Positions 44,663 through 53,541 are shown, numbered from the stretch's first letter. The stretch is 64,000 bases of DNA from CBDDBH01 sp965225625 (GCA_965225625.1 CBDDBH010000031.1:62001-126000); one strand, 5' to 3'. Program-made: numbers and translations. The notes: generated by a model from the letters alone, not told the origin.

Positions 44663-46036
44663 ATGCAAATTCACATTTTGGGGATATGTGGAACCTTCAT
44701 GGCAGGCGTGGCAATGCTCGCGCGAGACATAGGCCATACAGTTTCCGGTTCTGACGCCAACGTCTATCCGCCGATGAGTACTTTGTTGGAGAACGCGGGG
44801 ATCGAGCTTCGCCAAAACTATGAGGAGCGGCATTTGCAGCCGGCCCCTGACCTGGTCATCATCGGCAACGCGTTATCGCGAGGTAATGCGGCGGTGGAGT
44901 ACGTGCTGGACAACCGTTTGCCTTACTCATCGGGTCCGCAGTGGATCGCGGAGCAGGTGCTGGTCGATCGGAAGGTTCTGGCTGTGTCCGGTACCCACGG
45001 CAAAACCACGACCACTGCGATGCTTGCCTGGATATTGAAGAAATGCGGGCTGAACCCGGGGTTTCTGATCGGTGGGGTAGCCAAAGACTTTGACCGTTCT
45101 GCCCATCTCGGCGAGCCGCCTCACTTCGTAATCGAAGCGGATGAGTATGACACTGCATTTTTCGACAAGCGTTCAAAGTTCGTTCACTACTCACCTCACA
45201 CTTTGATAATCAACAATCTTGAATTTGATCACGCTGATATCTTTCCGGACCTTGCGGCGATTCAGAGACAGTTTCACCAATTAATTCGGATCGTACCGGC
45301 AAATGGAGAGATCATCTTACCGGTAGCGGACGGCGCTATTGCCGAAGTGTTGGACTTAGGCTGTTGGACTCCGGTGCGCACATTTGGCGACAGTAACGGC
45401 GCCGCATGGAGATTTCGCGCGGCTGATGAGGATTACAGTTCGTTTGAAATAGACTCGAACGAATACGGTTCGGGCGCGGTGCGGTGGTCATTATGCGGCG
45501 AATTCAACGCACGCAATGCAACGGCCGCGGTTGCTGCCGCTCACCATACGGGCATCGACATCGCCGGCGCTTGTGCTGCGTTAAACAGATTCAGTGGCGT
45601 GAAGCGACGACTCGAACTGCGAGCCGAAGTTGATGGCGTCTGCATTTACGACGATTTCGCACATCATCCAACAGCCGTCGCCGCCACCATAGCGGCGCTG
45701 CGAACGCGCTGCACACGTGGTCGATTAATCGCCATTCTGGAACCCCGATCTCACACCATGCGCATGGGCTATCATGGCGAAAAGTTGGCCGCTGCATTGC
45801 AGGGCGCGGATGCCGTTATGGTTTTTGTCCCGCCAGGTCTATCTTGGGATCTTGAGAGGGCGATGGAACCACTAGGCGAACGCTGCGCAACGTATCGGCA
45901 AATCGATATGCTGATCGATGCGGTTAGTGCATTCGTACAACCACATGATCACGTACTTATTATGAGCAACGGCGGATTTCAAGACTTACACGACAAACTA
46001 ATTACGCATTTGCGAAACAACGCTCAGCCGGCTTAA
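44663..46036 (+). CDS. mpl: Murein peptide ligase Mpl
   Basis: Mpl recycles peptidoglycan by attaching the tripeptide L-Ala-D-Glu-mDAP to UDP-MurNAc. The 457-residue protein begins with MQIHILGICGTFMAGVAMLARD, the Mpl version of the Mur ligase N-terminus. It then has the ATP-binding VSGTHGKTTTTAML loop, FVIEADEYDTAFFDKRSKF and the C-terminal DDFAHHPTAVAATIAAL. These features separate it from MurC. It is followed seven bases later by a LON-domain gene. Confidence 0.95.
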   Translation: MQIHILGICGTFMAGVAMLARDIGHTVSGSDANVYPPMSTLLENAGIELRQNYEERHLQPAPDLVIIGNALSRGNAAVEYVLDNRLPYSSGPQWIAEQVLVDRKVLAVSGTHGKTTTTAMLAWILKKCGLNPGFLIGGVAKDFDRSAHLGEPPHFVIEADEYDTAFFDKRSKFVHYSPHTLIINNLEFDHADIFPDLAAIQRQFHQLIRIVPANGEIILPVADGAIAEVLDLGCWTPVRTFGDSNGAAWRFRAADEDYSSFEIDSNEYGSGAVRWSLCGEFNARNATAAVAAAHHTGIDIAGACAALNRFSGVKRRLELRAEVDGVCIYDDFAHHPTAVAATIAALRTRCTRGRLIAILEPRSHTMRMGYHGEKLAAALQGADAVMVFVPPGLSWDLERAMEPLGERCATYRQIDMLIDAVSAFVQPHDHVLIMSNGGFQDLHDKLITHLRNNAQPA

Positions 46037-46043
46037 CCCCCAC

Positions 46044-46622
46044 ATGGCAACCCAAACAATTGCGCTGTTTCCACTGCAAACGGTGTTATGTCCAAACGGC
46101 TTGTTGCCATTGCGGGTGTTCGAAACGCGTTACGTGGATATGGTCCGGGACTGCATGCGCGAGGAGACCGGATTCGGCGTCGTCCTGATCCGCAGCGGAC
46201 GTGAAGTGGGGCCGGCCGCGACCGCCGAGGACATTGGCACGCTGGCCCGTATTGTCGACTGGGATCAAGGAAAAGATGGCTTACTTGCTATCACCGCGCG
46301 TGGCGAGCGCAAGTTCCGAGTAGAAAGTAGCAGCGTTCAGCCGAATCAACTACAGATCGGCGAAGTAAGCTATCTCCCGGATGAGCCGAGGCTGCCCGTC
46401 ACCGAAGTACATGCGCCGTTGCAGGAACTGCTCGCACAACTCATCGCGCATTACGGCGCTCCCTGGACGCAAATGGAAACACATTTCGAGGACGCACGTT
46501 GGTTAGGCCACCGCCTGACCGAACTGTTGCCCATGGACAATGCGGTTAAACAGCAACTGCTGGTGGAAAACGACCCGCTACGGCGCCTCGAAAAACTACA
46601 GCGTATGGTCGCGCCTCAATAA
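46044..46622 (+). CDS. LON substrate-binding domain protein
   Basis: This 192-residue protein consists only of the N-terminal (substrate-binding, PF02190) domain of Lon proteases. It has ALFPLQTVLCPNGLLPLRVFETRYVDMVRDCM at the start and VVLIRSGREVG soon after. There is no ATPase or protease domain, so it is not a protease. Stand-alone LON-domain proteins are common in gammaproteobacteria and of unclear role. It is seven bases after mpl and probably co-transcribed. The convergent neighbour is the Tam41-like gene. Confidence 0.88.
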   Translation: MATQTIALFPLQTVLCPNGLLPLRVFETRYVDMVRDCMREETGFGVVLIRSGREVGPAATAEDIGTLARIVDWDQGKDGLLAITARGERKFRVESSSVQPNQLQIGEVSYLPDEPRLPVTEVHAPLQELLAQLIAHYGAPWTQMETHFEDARWLGHRLTELLPMDNAVKQQLLVENDPLRRLEKLQRMVAPQ

Positions 46623-46719
46623 AAGGCTCAATATTACGCTCATCGAAGCCAACACCTGTGCATCGTTATTCCTGAGACTAACCATTCGCCCGATCCCTGT
46701 TGGACACCGTAAAAACGAA

Positions 46720-47718
46720 TCAGCGAAAAGCACCGCGGCGATAAAGTCTCCACAGGGTTCCCCAACACGTCAGCAACGGATACCGGCGAAGCATCGGTGT
46801 CGCTTCCACTCGCACGCCCGAGTGGCGTTCGATCTTCCACAGCACATAATCAACTCCGCCATCGAAGGTAAATGTGGCCTTCACGATCCGTACGAGGTTG
46901 AGTAATTTGCCCTGCACCCGTCTAAGGCGCCAAATCTGTCGTGCTAAGAAGCGCTGGCGTCGCGATATAACTGCGTTGTAACGCGTGCAATCACCACCGG
47001 CTGAGTGCACTGCAAGCATCGATAGTTCCACTTGTGCCGCAGCCGTGACCCGTTGATACCAATCGATGTCGGCATCGATTAGTTGGACTGATGCTGCCGG
47101 CCGCTCGGGCCGAAGTTCAGTTGCATAACTTGCCAGCAGCCCCTGCTTCCATAACGTGACGGCGTCGAAAACATCCGGCAACAGCGGTATTACCCGCTCT
47201 ATGAACGTGACGACCGCGGTCGCTATCGCTGCCAACACGGCCTGCGTAACTTGCGCGTCACGCGCGTAAAGCAAGGCACATGGTTGTGCAAACCTGCCCC
47301 AGAAATAGGTATGGAAACACCTACGTGATGTCCTCCGCGAAAAATCACGGATCGAAATGACGGCGTATTTGCTTCGTAACGTTCGCCCACAAAACTCCGT
47401 CTGTAGGTAAAACACATTGGGAGGCAAAAATGCGTTTACCAACGCCAATCCGCGCCGACCGCGATAAACATCGCGGTACTCGTCGACAAGCACTAGCAGG
47501 TCGATGATCCCGTCCTCGTCCGATCCCGTACGAAAACACGAACCGTAGTAAATGATGCCGATGACCGCCGCTCCGTATTGCGTTCGGATCTGCTCGGCGA
47601 GAAAGCGTCCACCTGCCGACCCACGCTCCCCCAGGCGCTGTGCTATCAGACCATGCAGAGATGGTTCAGCGCCGCCGCCGTTAGGCCGCATATAGCATGG
47701 ACTCCATCGTTTCGTCAT
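46720..47718 (-). CDS. Tam41-like nucleotidyltransferase homologue, function unknown
   Basis: This 332-residue protein resembles, at low level, the Tam41 family of phosphatidate cytidylyltransferases. The region at about residues 56-80 contains YGSCF and, 12 residues later, a DGIIDLLVLVD strand with acidic residues, a pattern of the nucleotidyltransferase fold (GS plus spaced Asp). The N-terminus is polar and the C-terminus rich in Arg; there is no signal peptide or clear transmembrane helix. It starts 14 bases after the bCerS gene on the same strand, so it is co-transcribed with ceramide synthase. A role in making a CDP-activated lipid for a sphingolipid head group is an inference from that context. 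The enzyme activity is not proven by motif alone. Confidence 0.55.
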   Translation of the reverse strand: MTKRWSPCYMRPNGGGAEPSLHGLIAQRLGERGSAGGRFLAEQIRTQYGAAVIGIIYYGSCFRTGSDEDGIIDLLVLVDEYRDVYRGRRGLALVNAFLPPNVFYLQTEFCGRTLRSKYAVISIRDFSRRTSRRCFHTYFWGRFAQPCALLYARDAQVTQAVLAAIATAVVTFIERVIPLLPDVFDAVTLWKQGLLASYATELRPERPAASVQLIDADIDWYQRVTAAAQVELSMLAVHSAGGDCTRYNAVISRRQRFLARQIWRLRRVQGKLLNLVRIVKATFTFDGGVDYVLWKIERHSGVRVEATPMLRRYPLLTCWGTLWRLYRRGAFR

Positions 47719-47732
47719 ACACGGCGCAACTT

Positions 47733-48875
47733 CTATGCCAAGTTCTTTTCGTAAATGCGATAGCGTTTCTGCTCAACTCCGCCAAGGGCCTCAATAATCT
47801 TGCGCATCGAACGGTTGTCATCAAGAACCCAGGACATCTCAACTTCTGTCATCCCGCGTTTTAAAACCGAGGCCTTGACAGCGTCGATCACCGCCAAGCT
47901 CAATCCGGTTCCAAGTAAACTTTGCTGATAACGCTTACGCACACCTAACAACGGAATCCGTGCTGATTTCGGGTAAGACACTTTCAACCGCCACAGCAAC
48001 TTCAGCCAGCCGAACGGCAGCAGCTTACCGTCAAGATCGCAAATTGCCTCATTAATATTCGGCAGTGCGACACAAAAAGCTGCGGCTTCGCCGTCCACCT
48101 CAGCAATCTGCACAAAATCATCATCCACCATGAATTTAAGGGTCGATCCCAACGCACTGAACTCTTCCTTTGTAAACGGCACGAACCCCCAGTTATCGGA
48201 CCAGGCATCATTGAATATGTCATGGAGGATGGCGAGATCTTCGTCCATACGGTTACTCCGCATGGCGCGCATCCGAAATCGCCCGGCAGTCACTTGCTTG
48301 GCCTTGGCCACAATCCGTTGCGTTGCATTGGAGCGTTCGAACTTCGGATCAATTCGATAGGCCAATAATTCTCTGACGCCTGCGAAGCCCTGCTCTTGGA
48401 TGCGTTGCGCGTAGTATGGAGGGGTATGTCCCATCATTATCGACGGTGGCCGATCAAAGCCGTCGACCAAGACACCACATTCCTCATTGATGGACAAACT
48501 AAATGGCCCGCGCACGCGCCGCATACCTTGTTCGGTTAACCAATCCTGTGCGGTATTGAGCAGTAGTGAAAACACTTCGGAATCATCCTCGGACTCGATT
48601 AGCCCGAAAAAACCGGTAGCATCGTCGTAGCGTTCAAGATGCATACGGTCTACCTGGGCGCTAATCCTACCCACCGTCCGATCGCCTCGTAATGCCAGCC
48701 AGGCGCGCCATTCGGCATGCTGGAAGAACGGATTCTTTGTGGAGAATTGGACGCGGCGCTCCAGCATAAGAGGCGGAACCCAATAGGGATCGGAACGGTA
48801 GACACTCCACGGCATCCGTATGAACCGACTCATCGCCCGCCAGCCCTCAACCGCTGTTATTTCCAATCTGGACAT
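47733..48875 (-). CDS. bcerS: Bacterial ceramide synthase bCerS (GNAT-fold acyltransferase)
   Basis: bCerS N-acylates 3-ketosphinganine (made by Spt) with a fatty acyl group, giving 3-ketoceramide, in the bacterial pathway described in Caulobacter. The 380-residue protein fits the GNAT-type family. It has an N-terminal PWSVYRSDPYWVPPLMLERRVQFSTKNPFF motif, the segment NEECGVLVDGFDRPPSIMMGHTPPYY, and a C-terminal acyl-CoA-transferase-like part with EVEMSWVLDDNRSMRKIIEALGG. It is divergent from the aasR-cerR-acpR-spt operon across 450 bases and is followed by a Tam41-like gene. Identity rests on the whole locus as well as on these motifs. Confidence 0.82.
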   Translation of the reverse strand: MSRLEITAVEGWRAMSRFIRMPWSVYRSDPYWVPPLMLERRVQFSTKNPFFQHAEWRAWLALRGDRTVGRISAQVDRMHLERYDDATGFFGLIESEDDSEVFSLLLNTAQDWLTEQGMRRVRGPFSLSINEECGVLVDGFDRPPSIMMGHTPPYYAQRIQEQGFAGVRELLAYRIDPKFERSNATQRIVAKAKQVTAGRFRMRAMRSNRMDEDLAILHDIFNDAWSDNWGFVPFTKEEFSALGSTLKFMVDDDFVQIAEVDGEAAAFCVALPNINEAICDLDGKLLPFGWLKLLWRLKVSYPKSARIPLLGVRKRYQQSLLGTGLSLAVIDAVKASVLKRGMTEVEMSWVLDDNRSMRKIIEALGGVEQKRYRIYEKNLA

Positions 48876-48886
48876 TGTTTGGCTAA

Positions 48887-48900
48887 AGATTATATAATCT
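48887..48900. promoter_or_regulatory. AT-rich palindrome with -10 box next to bCerS
   Basis: AGATTAT-ATAATCT is a perfect 14-bp palindrome containing TATAAT readable on both strands, 12 bases before the bCerS ATG. On the minus strand it could be the bCerS -10. Its symmetry is also compatible with an operator. Confidence 0.45.
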
Positions 48901-49153
48901 ACTGAATTCTATATATTTTATTAAGACACAATCGATAACTTGTAAGGCTCTAAATTCTCCCCTAGAATCCGCGACGCCACAGATCAACGTAATTGCCGTC
49001 GGCCGAGCCTCCGCGGAGATTGATTTCAGCACTCGGGAAGAATAACAGAGCGGAGCAAAGTGATTGCAAAACATAGCCAAAATCGGGCGCGAACAGCGCA
49101 AACTCGCGACCGCCGCGGGACGTCGGACTACGCTGATGAAGGATGTCAGTAAT

Positions 49154-49182
49154 GTTTACGATCCATATAGATGCGCGTAAAC
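49154..49182. repeat. inverted repeat, candidate operator upstream of aasR
   Basis: Arms GTTTACG (49154-49160) and CGTAAAC (49176-49182) are separated by 15 bases, so their centres are 22 bases (about two helical turns) apart. This is a spacing typical of dimeric regulators. It lies about 145 bases before aasR. No regulator gene is nearby. Confidence 0.4.
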
Positions 49183-49242
49183 TAAGATTTTTATGGGTTT
49201 CGCTGAAATCCTAGGGTGGGGATCCGCGCCGAAACATCAGTA

Positions 49243-49285
49243 AGCCGTAGCCCACACGGCTATGTGGGCTGGCCCGCCAACGGGC
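49243..49285 (+). promoter_or_regulatory. overlapping stem-loops in the aasR leader
   Basis: AGCCGT (49243-49248) can pair with ACGGCT (49256-49261). AGCCCACA (49249-49256) can instead pair with TGTGGGCT (49263-49270). The two stems share bases and exclude each other. A further stem GCCCG/CGGGC (49272-49285) follows, then the ribosome-binding site AGGAA at about 49317-49321 before the aasR ATG. Confidence 0.4.
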
Positions 49286-49325
49286 TTAAGGATGTTACGG
49301 GGGACACTGGGGGAGCAGGAAATAA

Positions 49326-51080
49326 ATGGGCTTAACACCTACGCCAACAGAACACAGGCTGAAGATCAGACTCGCGGATTTTTCCACGCTCGCGGAGGCG
49401 TTGGGCTATGCCGCTGAAGGCGACACGGGTTGTAATTTCTATAGCGGCACCGGTGAACTCGTTGCGGTACTTCCCTATGCCGAGTTGCGCGAACAAGCAC
49501 AAGCGCTGGCCTACCGTTTCGCCGCCCTGGGTTTACATCGCGGTGACCGCGTTGCATTACTGGCCGAGACCCATCCGGATTTTCAACGCTTTTTCTTTGC
49601 TTGTCAGTATGCAGGCCTAGTTCCGGTGCCAGTGGCTCCACCGCTGCAGTTGGGCGGCGGCCGCGCGTACACCGCACAACTGCGACGCCTGCTCGCCAAC
49701 TGCCAGGCACAAGCATGTATAGGCCCGGCAGCATATGGTGCGTTACTGGCAGAAGCATCGGAGGGATTGCATTTACGCTTCATCGGCTGCCCGGAAGCGT
49801 TTTCGCATTTTCCCGGTCCGGCAACAAAGTTGAAGCCGCTTCAGTTAGACGAACTGGCTCATTTACAATATACCTCTGGTAGCACGCGTTTCCCGCGCGG
49901 CGTAATGATCACTCAACGGGCCGTACTGAGTAACCTCTCCAGCACCCTGCAACACATTCAAATACGGCCGGGTGACCGTTGCATGTCCTGGCTACCGTAC
50001 TACCACGATATGGGATTGGTTGGCCTGGTACTGGATCCTTTAGTGGCTCAGTTGTCAGTGGATTATCTTGGTACGCGCGAATTTGCAATGCGGCCTCGTC
50101 AGTGGCTGATCCGCATGACAGAGAGCCGCGCAACCATATCTTTCAGCCCGCCGTTTGGTTACGAACTCTGCGCGCGACGATTGCGCGGCGATGACGCGAG
50201 TAGTTTTGATCTGAGCGCTTGGCGCATTGCCGGCGTTGGAGCCGAAACGATTCGACCCGAGCCATTGGCACGGTTCGCAAAGGCGCTGGCGCCAAGTGGT
50301 TTTGACCGGCGGGCATTCCTTGCCTGTTATGGCCTGGCCGAGTCTTCATTGGCCGTCAGTTTCGCGCCACTGTTCGAAGGTTTGAAAACTGAGTGGGTCT
50401 CTGGCAACGAACTCAGCGAACACCAACGTGCGGTTCCGGTGCGCAAGGACTCGCAAGATCCGGTTCGCGCCAATCATTTCGCGAACTGCGGCAAACCCCT
50501 GCCCGGGCATGAGGTAGTGGTGCGAGACGAGGGCGGGAACACCTTGCCGGATCGCTGCTGTGGATCCATTTTCATCCGTGGCCCAAGTGTCATGTCCGGA
50601 TACTTCGGTGATTTCGAAACGACCCAGGAAGTTTTGTCCGGCGATGGATGGCTAAACACTGGCGATATTGGATACCGGACTGAAGAAGGTATTGTCATTA
50701 CTGGACGCAAAAAAGATCTGATCATAATCAATGGTCGGAATATTTGGCCGCAGGACCTCGAATACCTGGCAGAGAATCAACCCGAAGTTAGACCGGGGGA
50801 CCCGTCCGCTTTTTCCGTACCAGGACCTCGCAGCGAGGAACAGGCAGTTATGGTTGTTCAATGTCGCGAGTCTGATACCCAAAAACGACGCAACCTTATA
50901 GACAGATTGGATCAGGAAATTCGCGCTGAACTGGGAATCGATTGCATTATCGAACTCGTTCCACCACATACTTTGGCTCGCACCTCATCGGGTAAATTAT
51001 CGAGATCCCGAACGCGTCAAGACTTTCTTGAACGTACCAACTGGGGCGAATCAATGCAGCCGCGAGCAGCAAACGCTTAA
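49326..51080 (+). CDS. aasR: AasR, fatty acyl-AMP ligase / acyl-ACP synthetase of ceramide synthesis
   Basis: This is a 584-residue fatty acyl-AMP ligase of the adenylate-forming family. It is predicted to activate a fatty acid and load it onto the AcpR carrier encoded two genes downstream. The ATP-binding P-loop YTSGSTRFPRGVMIT, YGLAESSLAVSF, and the hinge TGDIGYRTEEGIVITGRKKD are clear. The C-terminal Lys-containing ARTSSGKLSR motif is present. An AGGAA ribosome-binding site sits right before the ATG. It opens the operon aasR-cerR-acpR-spt, the mirror of the order reported in Caulobacter. Assignment to sphingolipid synthesis is by locus. Confidence 0.83.
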   Translation: MGLTPTPTEHRLKIRLADFSTLAEALGYAAEGDTGCNFYSGTGELVAVLPYAELREQAQALAYRFAALGLHRGDRVALLAETHPDFQRFFFACQYAGLVPVPVAPPLQLGGGRAYTAQLRRLLANCQAQACIGPAAYGALLAEASEGLHLRFIGCPEAFSHFPGPATKLKPLQLDELAHLQYTSGSTRFPRGVMITQRAVLSNLSSTLQHIQIRPGDRCMSWLPYYHDMGLVGLVLDPLVAQLSVDYLGTREFAMRPRQWLIRMTESRATISFSPPFGYELCARRLRGDDASSFDLSAWRIAGVGAETIRPEPLARFAKALAPSGFDRRAFLACYGLAESSLAVSFAPLFEGLKTEWVSGNELSEHQRAVPVRKDSQDPVRANHFANCGKPLPGHEVVVRDEGGNTLPDRCCGSIFIRGPSVMSGYFGDFETTQEVLSGDGWLNTGDIGYRTEEGIVITGRKKDLIIINGRNIWPQDLEYLAENQPEVRPGDPSAFSVPGPRSEEQAVMVVQCRESDTQKRRNLIDRLDQEIRAELGIDCIIELVPPHTLARTSSGKLSRSRTRQDFLERTNWGESMQPRAANA

Positions 51081-51150
51081 TCACGTCGATAACACAGGCG
51101 ACGGTTACTAACTGTCGCGTGTGATTCAGTCCTTTCCTCAGGGCGATCCC

Positions 51151-52080
51151 ATGTCCTCGACCGTTGCACTGACCGGCGTAACCGGCTTCATTGGTCGTAC
51201 GCTCGCGCGTCGCCTGGGCGCGGAAAACCATCGGGTCCGTGGGTTGTTGCGAATCACTTCTAACGCTACCAATTTGCCGACAGACCTCGAGCGTGTATCC
51301 GGAAGTATGGAGGATGAGGCGAGTTTGGCATTACTGCTACGGGGCGCGGATTTCATCATTCACTGCGCGGCAGTGGTCCGCGGCGCGCGGGAAAACACCT
51401 TCCACTTCGTTAATGCGGAAGGTACACAGCGGCTGGCCCGCCTCGCGGCGCAGCAACGGCCGGTACCGCGTATGCTCCTGATATCGTCGCTTGCGGCACA
51501 GCAGCCAGAGCTGTCACCGTATGCCGCCAGCAAGCGTGGCGCAGAGAATGCGCTCGCGGCTGAACTCGATTTGCCATGGACCGTTTTTCGCCCGCCTGCG
51601 GTGTACGGTCCCGGTGATCGCGAGTTGCTACCCCTATTTGAATGTATGCGCCGTGGAATAGCACCGGCCTGGGGTCCTCCCGGTGCGCGCTTTTCACTCC
51701 TATATGTAGAAGACCTGGCCTCTGCCGTCATCAAGTGGATGGCGAGCGAACGCGGCGAACGTACAATATTTGAACTCGACGACGGCGCGCCACAAGGCTA
51801 TACGCTGGACGATGTGATCAAGATTGCATCGCAATTACGTGATGGCCCGGTAAGACGCCTGCAGATCCCCGCCCTCGCGCTGGACCTGCTGGCGAACGTG
51901 AACTTTCGAGCAGGACGCGCATTCGGATACGCGCCCATGCTAACGCCGTGGAAACTTAACGAGCTTAGGTACCCACGCTGGGTATGTGATAATAACAATC
52001 TCAGTTCTGCGACCGGTTGGATTCCACAGGTCAAATTAGCGCAGGGCATGCAGCTCACGCTGGACGCCCGCTCAACTTAG
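51151..52080 (+). CDS. cerR: CerR, NAD(P)-dependent 3-ketoceramide reductase (epimerase/dehydratase family)
   Basis: This is an extended short-chain dehydrogenase (NAD-dependent epimerase/dehydratase fold) of 309 residues from the ATG at 51151. A GTG at 51121 is an alternative start. It has the Rossmann glycine motif TGVTGFIGR and the catalytic YAASK (YxxxK). A C-terminal substrate-specific part includes FRPPAVYGPGDRELLPL. In the bacterial ceramide pathway CerR reduces 3-ketoceramide to dihydroceramide. The neighbouring aasR, acpR and spt support this. It ends ten bases before acpR. Confidence 0.82.
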   Translation: MSSTVALTGVTGFIGRTLARRLGAENHRVRGLLRITSNATNLPTDLERVSGSMEDEASLALLLRGADFIIHCAAVVRGARENTFHFVNAEGTQRLARLAAQQRPVPRMLLISSLAAQQPELSPYAASKRGAENALAAELDLPWTVFRPPAVYGPGDRELLPLFECMRRGIAPAWGPPGARFSLLYVEDLASAVIKWMASERGERTIFELDDGAPQGYTLDDVIKIASQLRDGPVRRLQIPALALDLLANVNFRAGRAFGYAPMLTPWKLNELRYPRWVCDNNNLSSATGWIPQVKLAQGMQLTLDARST

Positions 52081-52090
52081 GCAGGCTAGT

Positions 52091-52342
52091 ATGAACAGCT
52101 ACGACGAGGTACTCGAACGCGTTAAAAAAACGCTGCAGCCACAAGCAAAAGACGACTTACTGATTCGCGAAGAGACGATGTTAGCAACCGATTTGGGTCT
52201 AGATTCTGCGCAATTAATGGAACTCATCCTGGAAATCGAAGAGCAATTCGACATTTCGATTCCGTTAAACGTACTGCCCGAGGTCTACAACGTCAAAGAT
52301 CTGGTGGTTGAACTGCAAAAGCTTCTGGATAAGGAACAATGA
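52091..52342 (+). CDS. acpR: AcpR, dedicated acyl carrier protein of sphingolipid synthesis
   Basis: This is an acyl carrier protein of 83 residues. The phosphopantetheine attachment site is Ser39 in LGLDSAQLMEL; most ACPs have DSL here, so the DSA is an atypical but tolerated variant seen in some specialised carriers. Helix III is shortened but present (YNVKDLVVELQKLL). Its stop codon overlaps the spt ATG (ATGA), a tight coupling. It presumably holds the acyl chain that Spt condenses with serine. It is distinct from the fatty-acid-synthesis ACP, which should be elsewhere. Confidence 0.88.
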   Translation: MNSYDEVLERVKKTLQPQAKDDLLIREETMLATDLGLDSAQLMELILEIEEQFDISIPLNVLPEVYNVKDLVVELQKLLDKEQ

Positions 52343-53532
52343 GTCTGTTCTCCAAATTCGAGGACTTGGCTAACAGGAGTAGACAGCTTGCAGAAACCGG
52401 TGCCCGTCCATTCAACGTCGTTGTGGAAGAGGTTCTCTCCGCGACGGAGGCCATCGTTAACGGCCGCCGAACTATCCTGGCTGGCACAAATAATTACCTC
52501 GGCCTGACCTTTGACCCAGAGTGTGTCGCCGCCGCTCGCGAAGCGGTTGCGAAGGAAGGCACCGGTACCACCGGTTCGCGCATGGCCAATGGCACATTCG
52601 CAAGCCACCTGGCTTTGGAGACAGAACTCGCCGAATTCTTCGGACGTCGCTCCGCGATTGCATTCTCTACCGGTTATCTGGCAAATCTGGGGATCCTCTC
52701 CAGTGTTACCGGGCGCGGCGACGTAATATTGTTGGACGCAGATTGTCACGCGAGCATCTATGACGGTTGCCAACTTGGCGGCGCCGAAATCATTCGGTTC
52801 CGCCATAACAATGCCGAGGATCTGGCGAAACGCTTGCGCCGGCTTGGGGATCGAGCCGCCGATGCGCTGATCGTTGTCGAGGGGATTTACAGCATGTTGG
52901 GTGATCGGGCACCGCTAACCCAAATCGCCGACGTGAAGGCTGAGTTCGGAGCATATCTGCTGGTAGACGAGGCACATTCGCTGGGCGTTATAGGCGAGCG
53001 CGGATTGACGCAAGAGGCCGGGGTTCACGATAGCGTTGATTTCATCACTGGAACTTTCAGTAAAAGTCTCGGAGCTACCGGCGGATTCTGCGTTAGTGAT
53101 CTTCCGGAATTGGATTTAATCCGTCTAACCAGCCGTCCCTATGTATTTACCGCTTCCTTGTGTCCGTCGATTATCGCGTCTACGCGGGTCGCGTTGGCGC
53201 AGGTTCGCAAACGCCCGGAACTGCGTGACAGACTCTGGGCGAACGCACATGATCTCTACGAACGCCTGAGAAAAATGGGATTTTCCCTCGGACCCGAACC
53301 CAGCCCCGTTATTGCCGCGATGCTGTCCGACCGCGATCAAGCGATCGCTTTATGGTGCGGTCTTTTGGAGCGCGGCGTCTACGTAAATCTGGTGTTCCCA
53401 CCTGCCACGCCGAATGCAAGCTATTTACTGCGTTGCAGTGTAAGTGCCGCGCACACGCCCGAACAAATTGGGCAAATTGGCGAAGCATTTTCAGCAGCCC
53501 TGGCAACAGCACCGGCCACATCGGCCGCCTGA
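52339..53532 (+). CDS. spt: Spt, serine palmitoyltransferase (alpha-oxoamine synthase)
   Basis: This is a PLP-dependent alpha-oxoamine synthase of 397 residues. The PLP lysine is K242 in GTFSKSLGATGGF, the stacking histidine H138 is in DADCHAS, and the aspartate of LLVDEAHSLG (D210) contacts the PLP ring. The family also includes KBL, BioF and HemA. The adjacent acyl carrier protein, ceramide synthase and reductase genes make serine palmitoyltransferase by far the best reading: it would condense serine with an acyl group to give 3-ketosphinganine, the first committed step. Its ATG overlaps acpR. Confidence 0.87.
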   Translation: MSLFSKFEDLANRSRQLAETGARPFNVVVEEVLSATEAIVNGRRTILAGTNNYLGLTFDPECVAAAREAVAKEGTGTTGSRMANGTFASHLALETELAEFFGRRSAIAFSTGYLANLGILSSVTGRGDVILLDADCHASIYDGCQLGGAEIIRFRHNNAEDLAKRLRRLGDRAADALIVVEGIYSMLGDRAPLTQIADVKAEFGAYLLVDEAHSLGVIGERGLTQEAGVHDSVDFITGTFSKSLGATGGFCVSDLPELDLIRLTSRPYVFTASLCPSIIASTRVALAQVRKRPELRDRLWANAHDLYERLRKMGFSLGPEPSPVIAAMLSDRDQAIALWCGLLERGVYVNLVFPPATPNASYLLRCSVSAAHTPEQIGQIGEAFSAALATAPATSAA

Positions 53533-53541
53533 GGGCGCAGC

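Larger units (their letters stand above)
48876..49325. other. divergent intergenic region of the ceramide locus
   Basis: This 450-base gap without a gene separates bCerS (leftward) and aasR (rightward). It holds an AT-rich block with a 14-bp palindrome (48887-48900), an inverted repeat GTTTACG-N15-CGTAAAC (49154-49182) and two stem-loops with competing pairings before aasR (49243-49285). It probably controls both sides. Confidence 0.6.
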
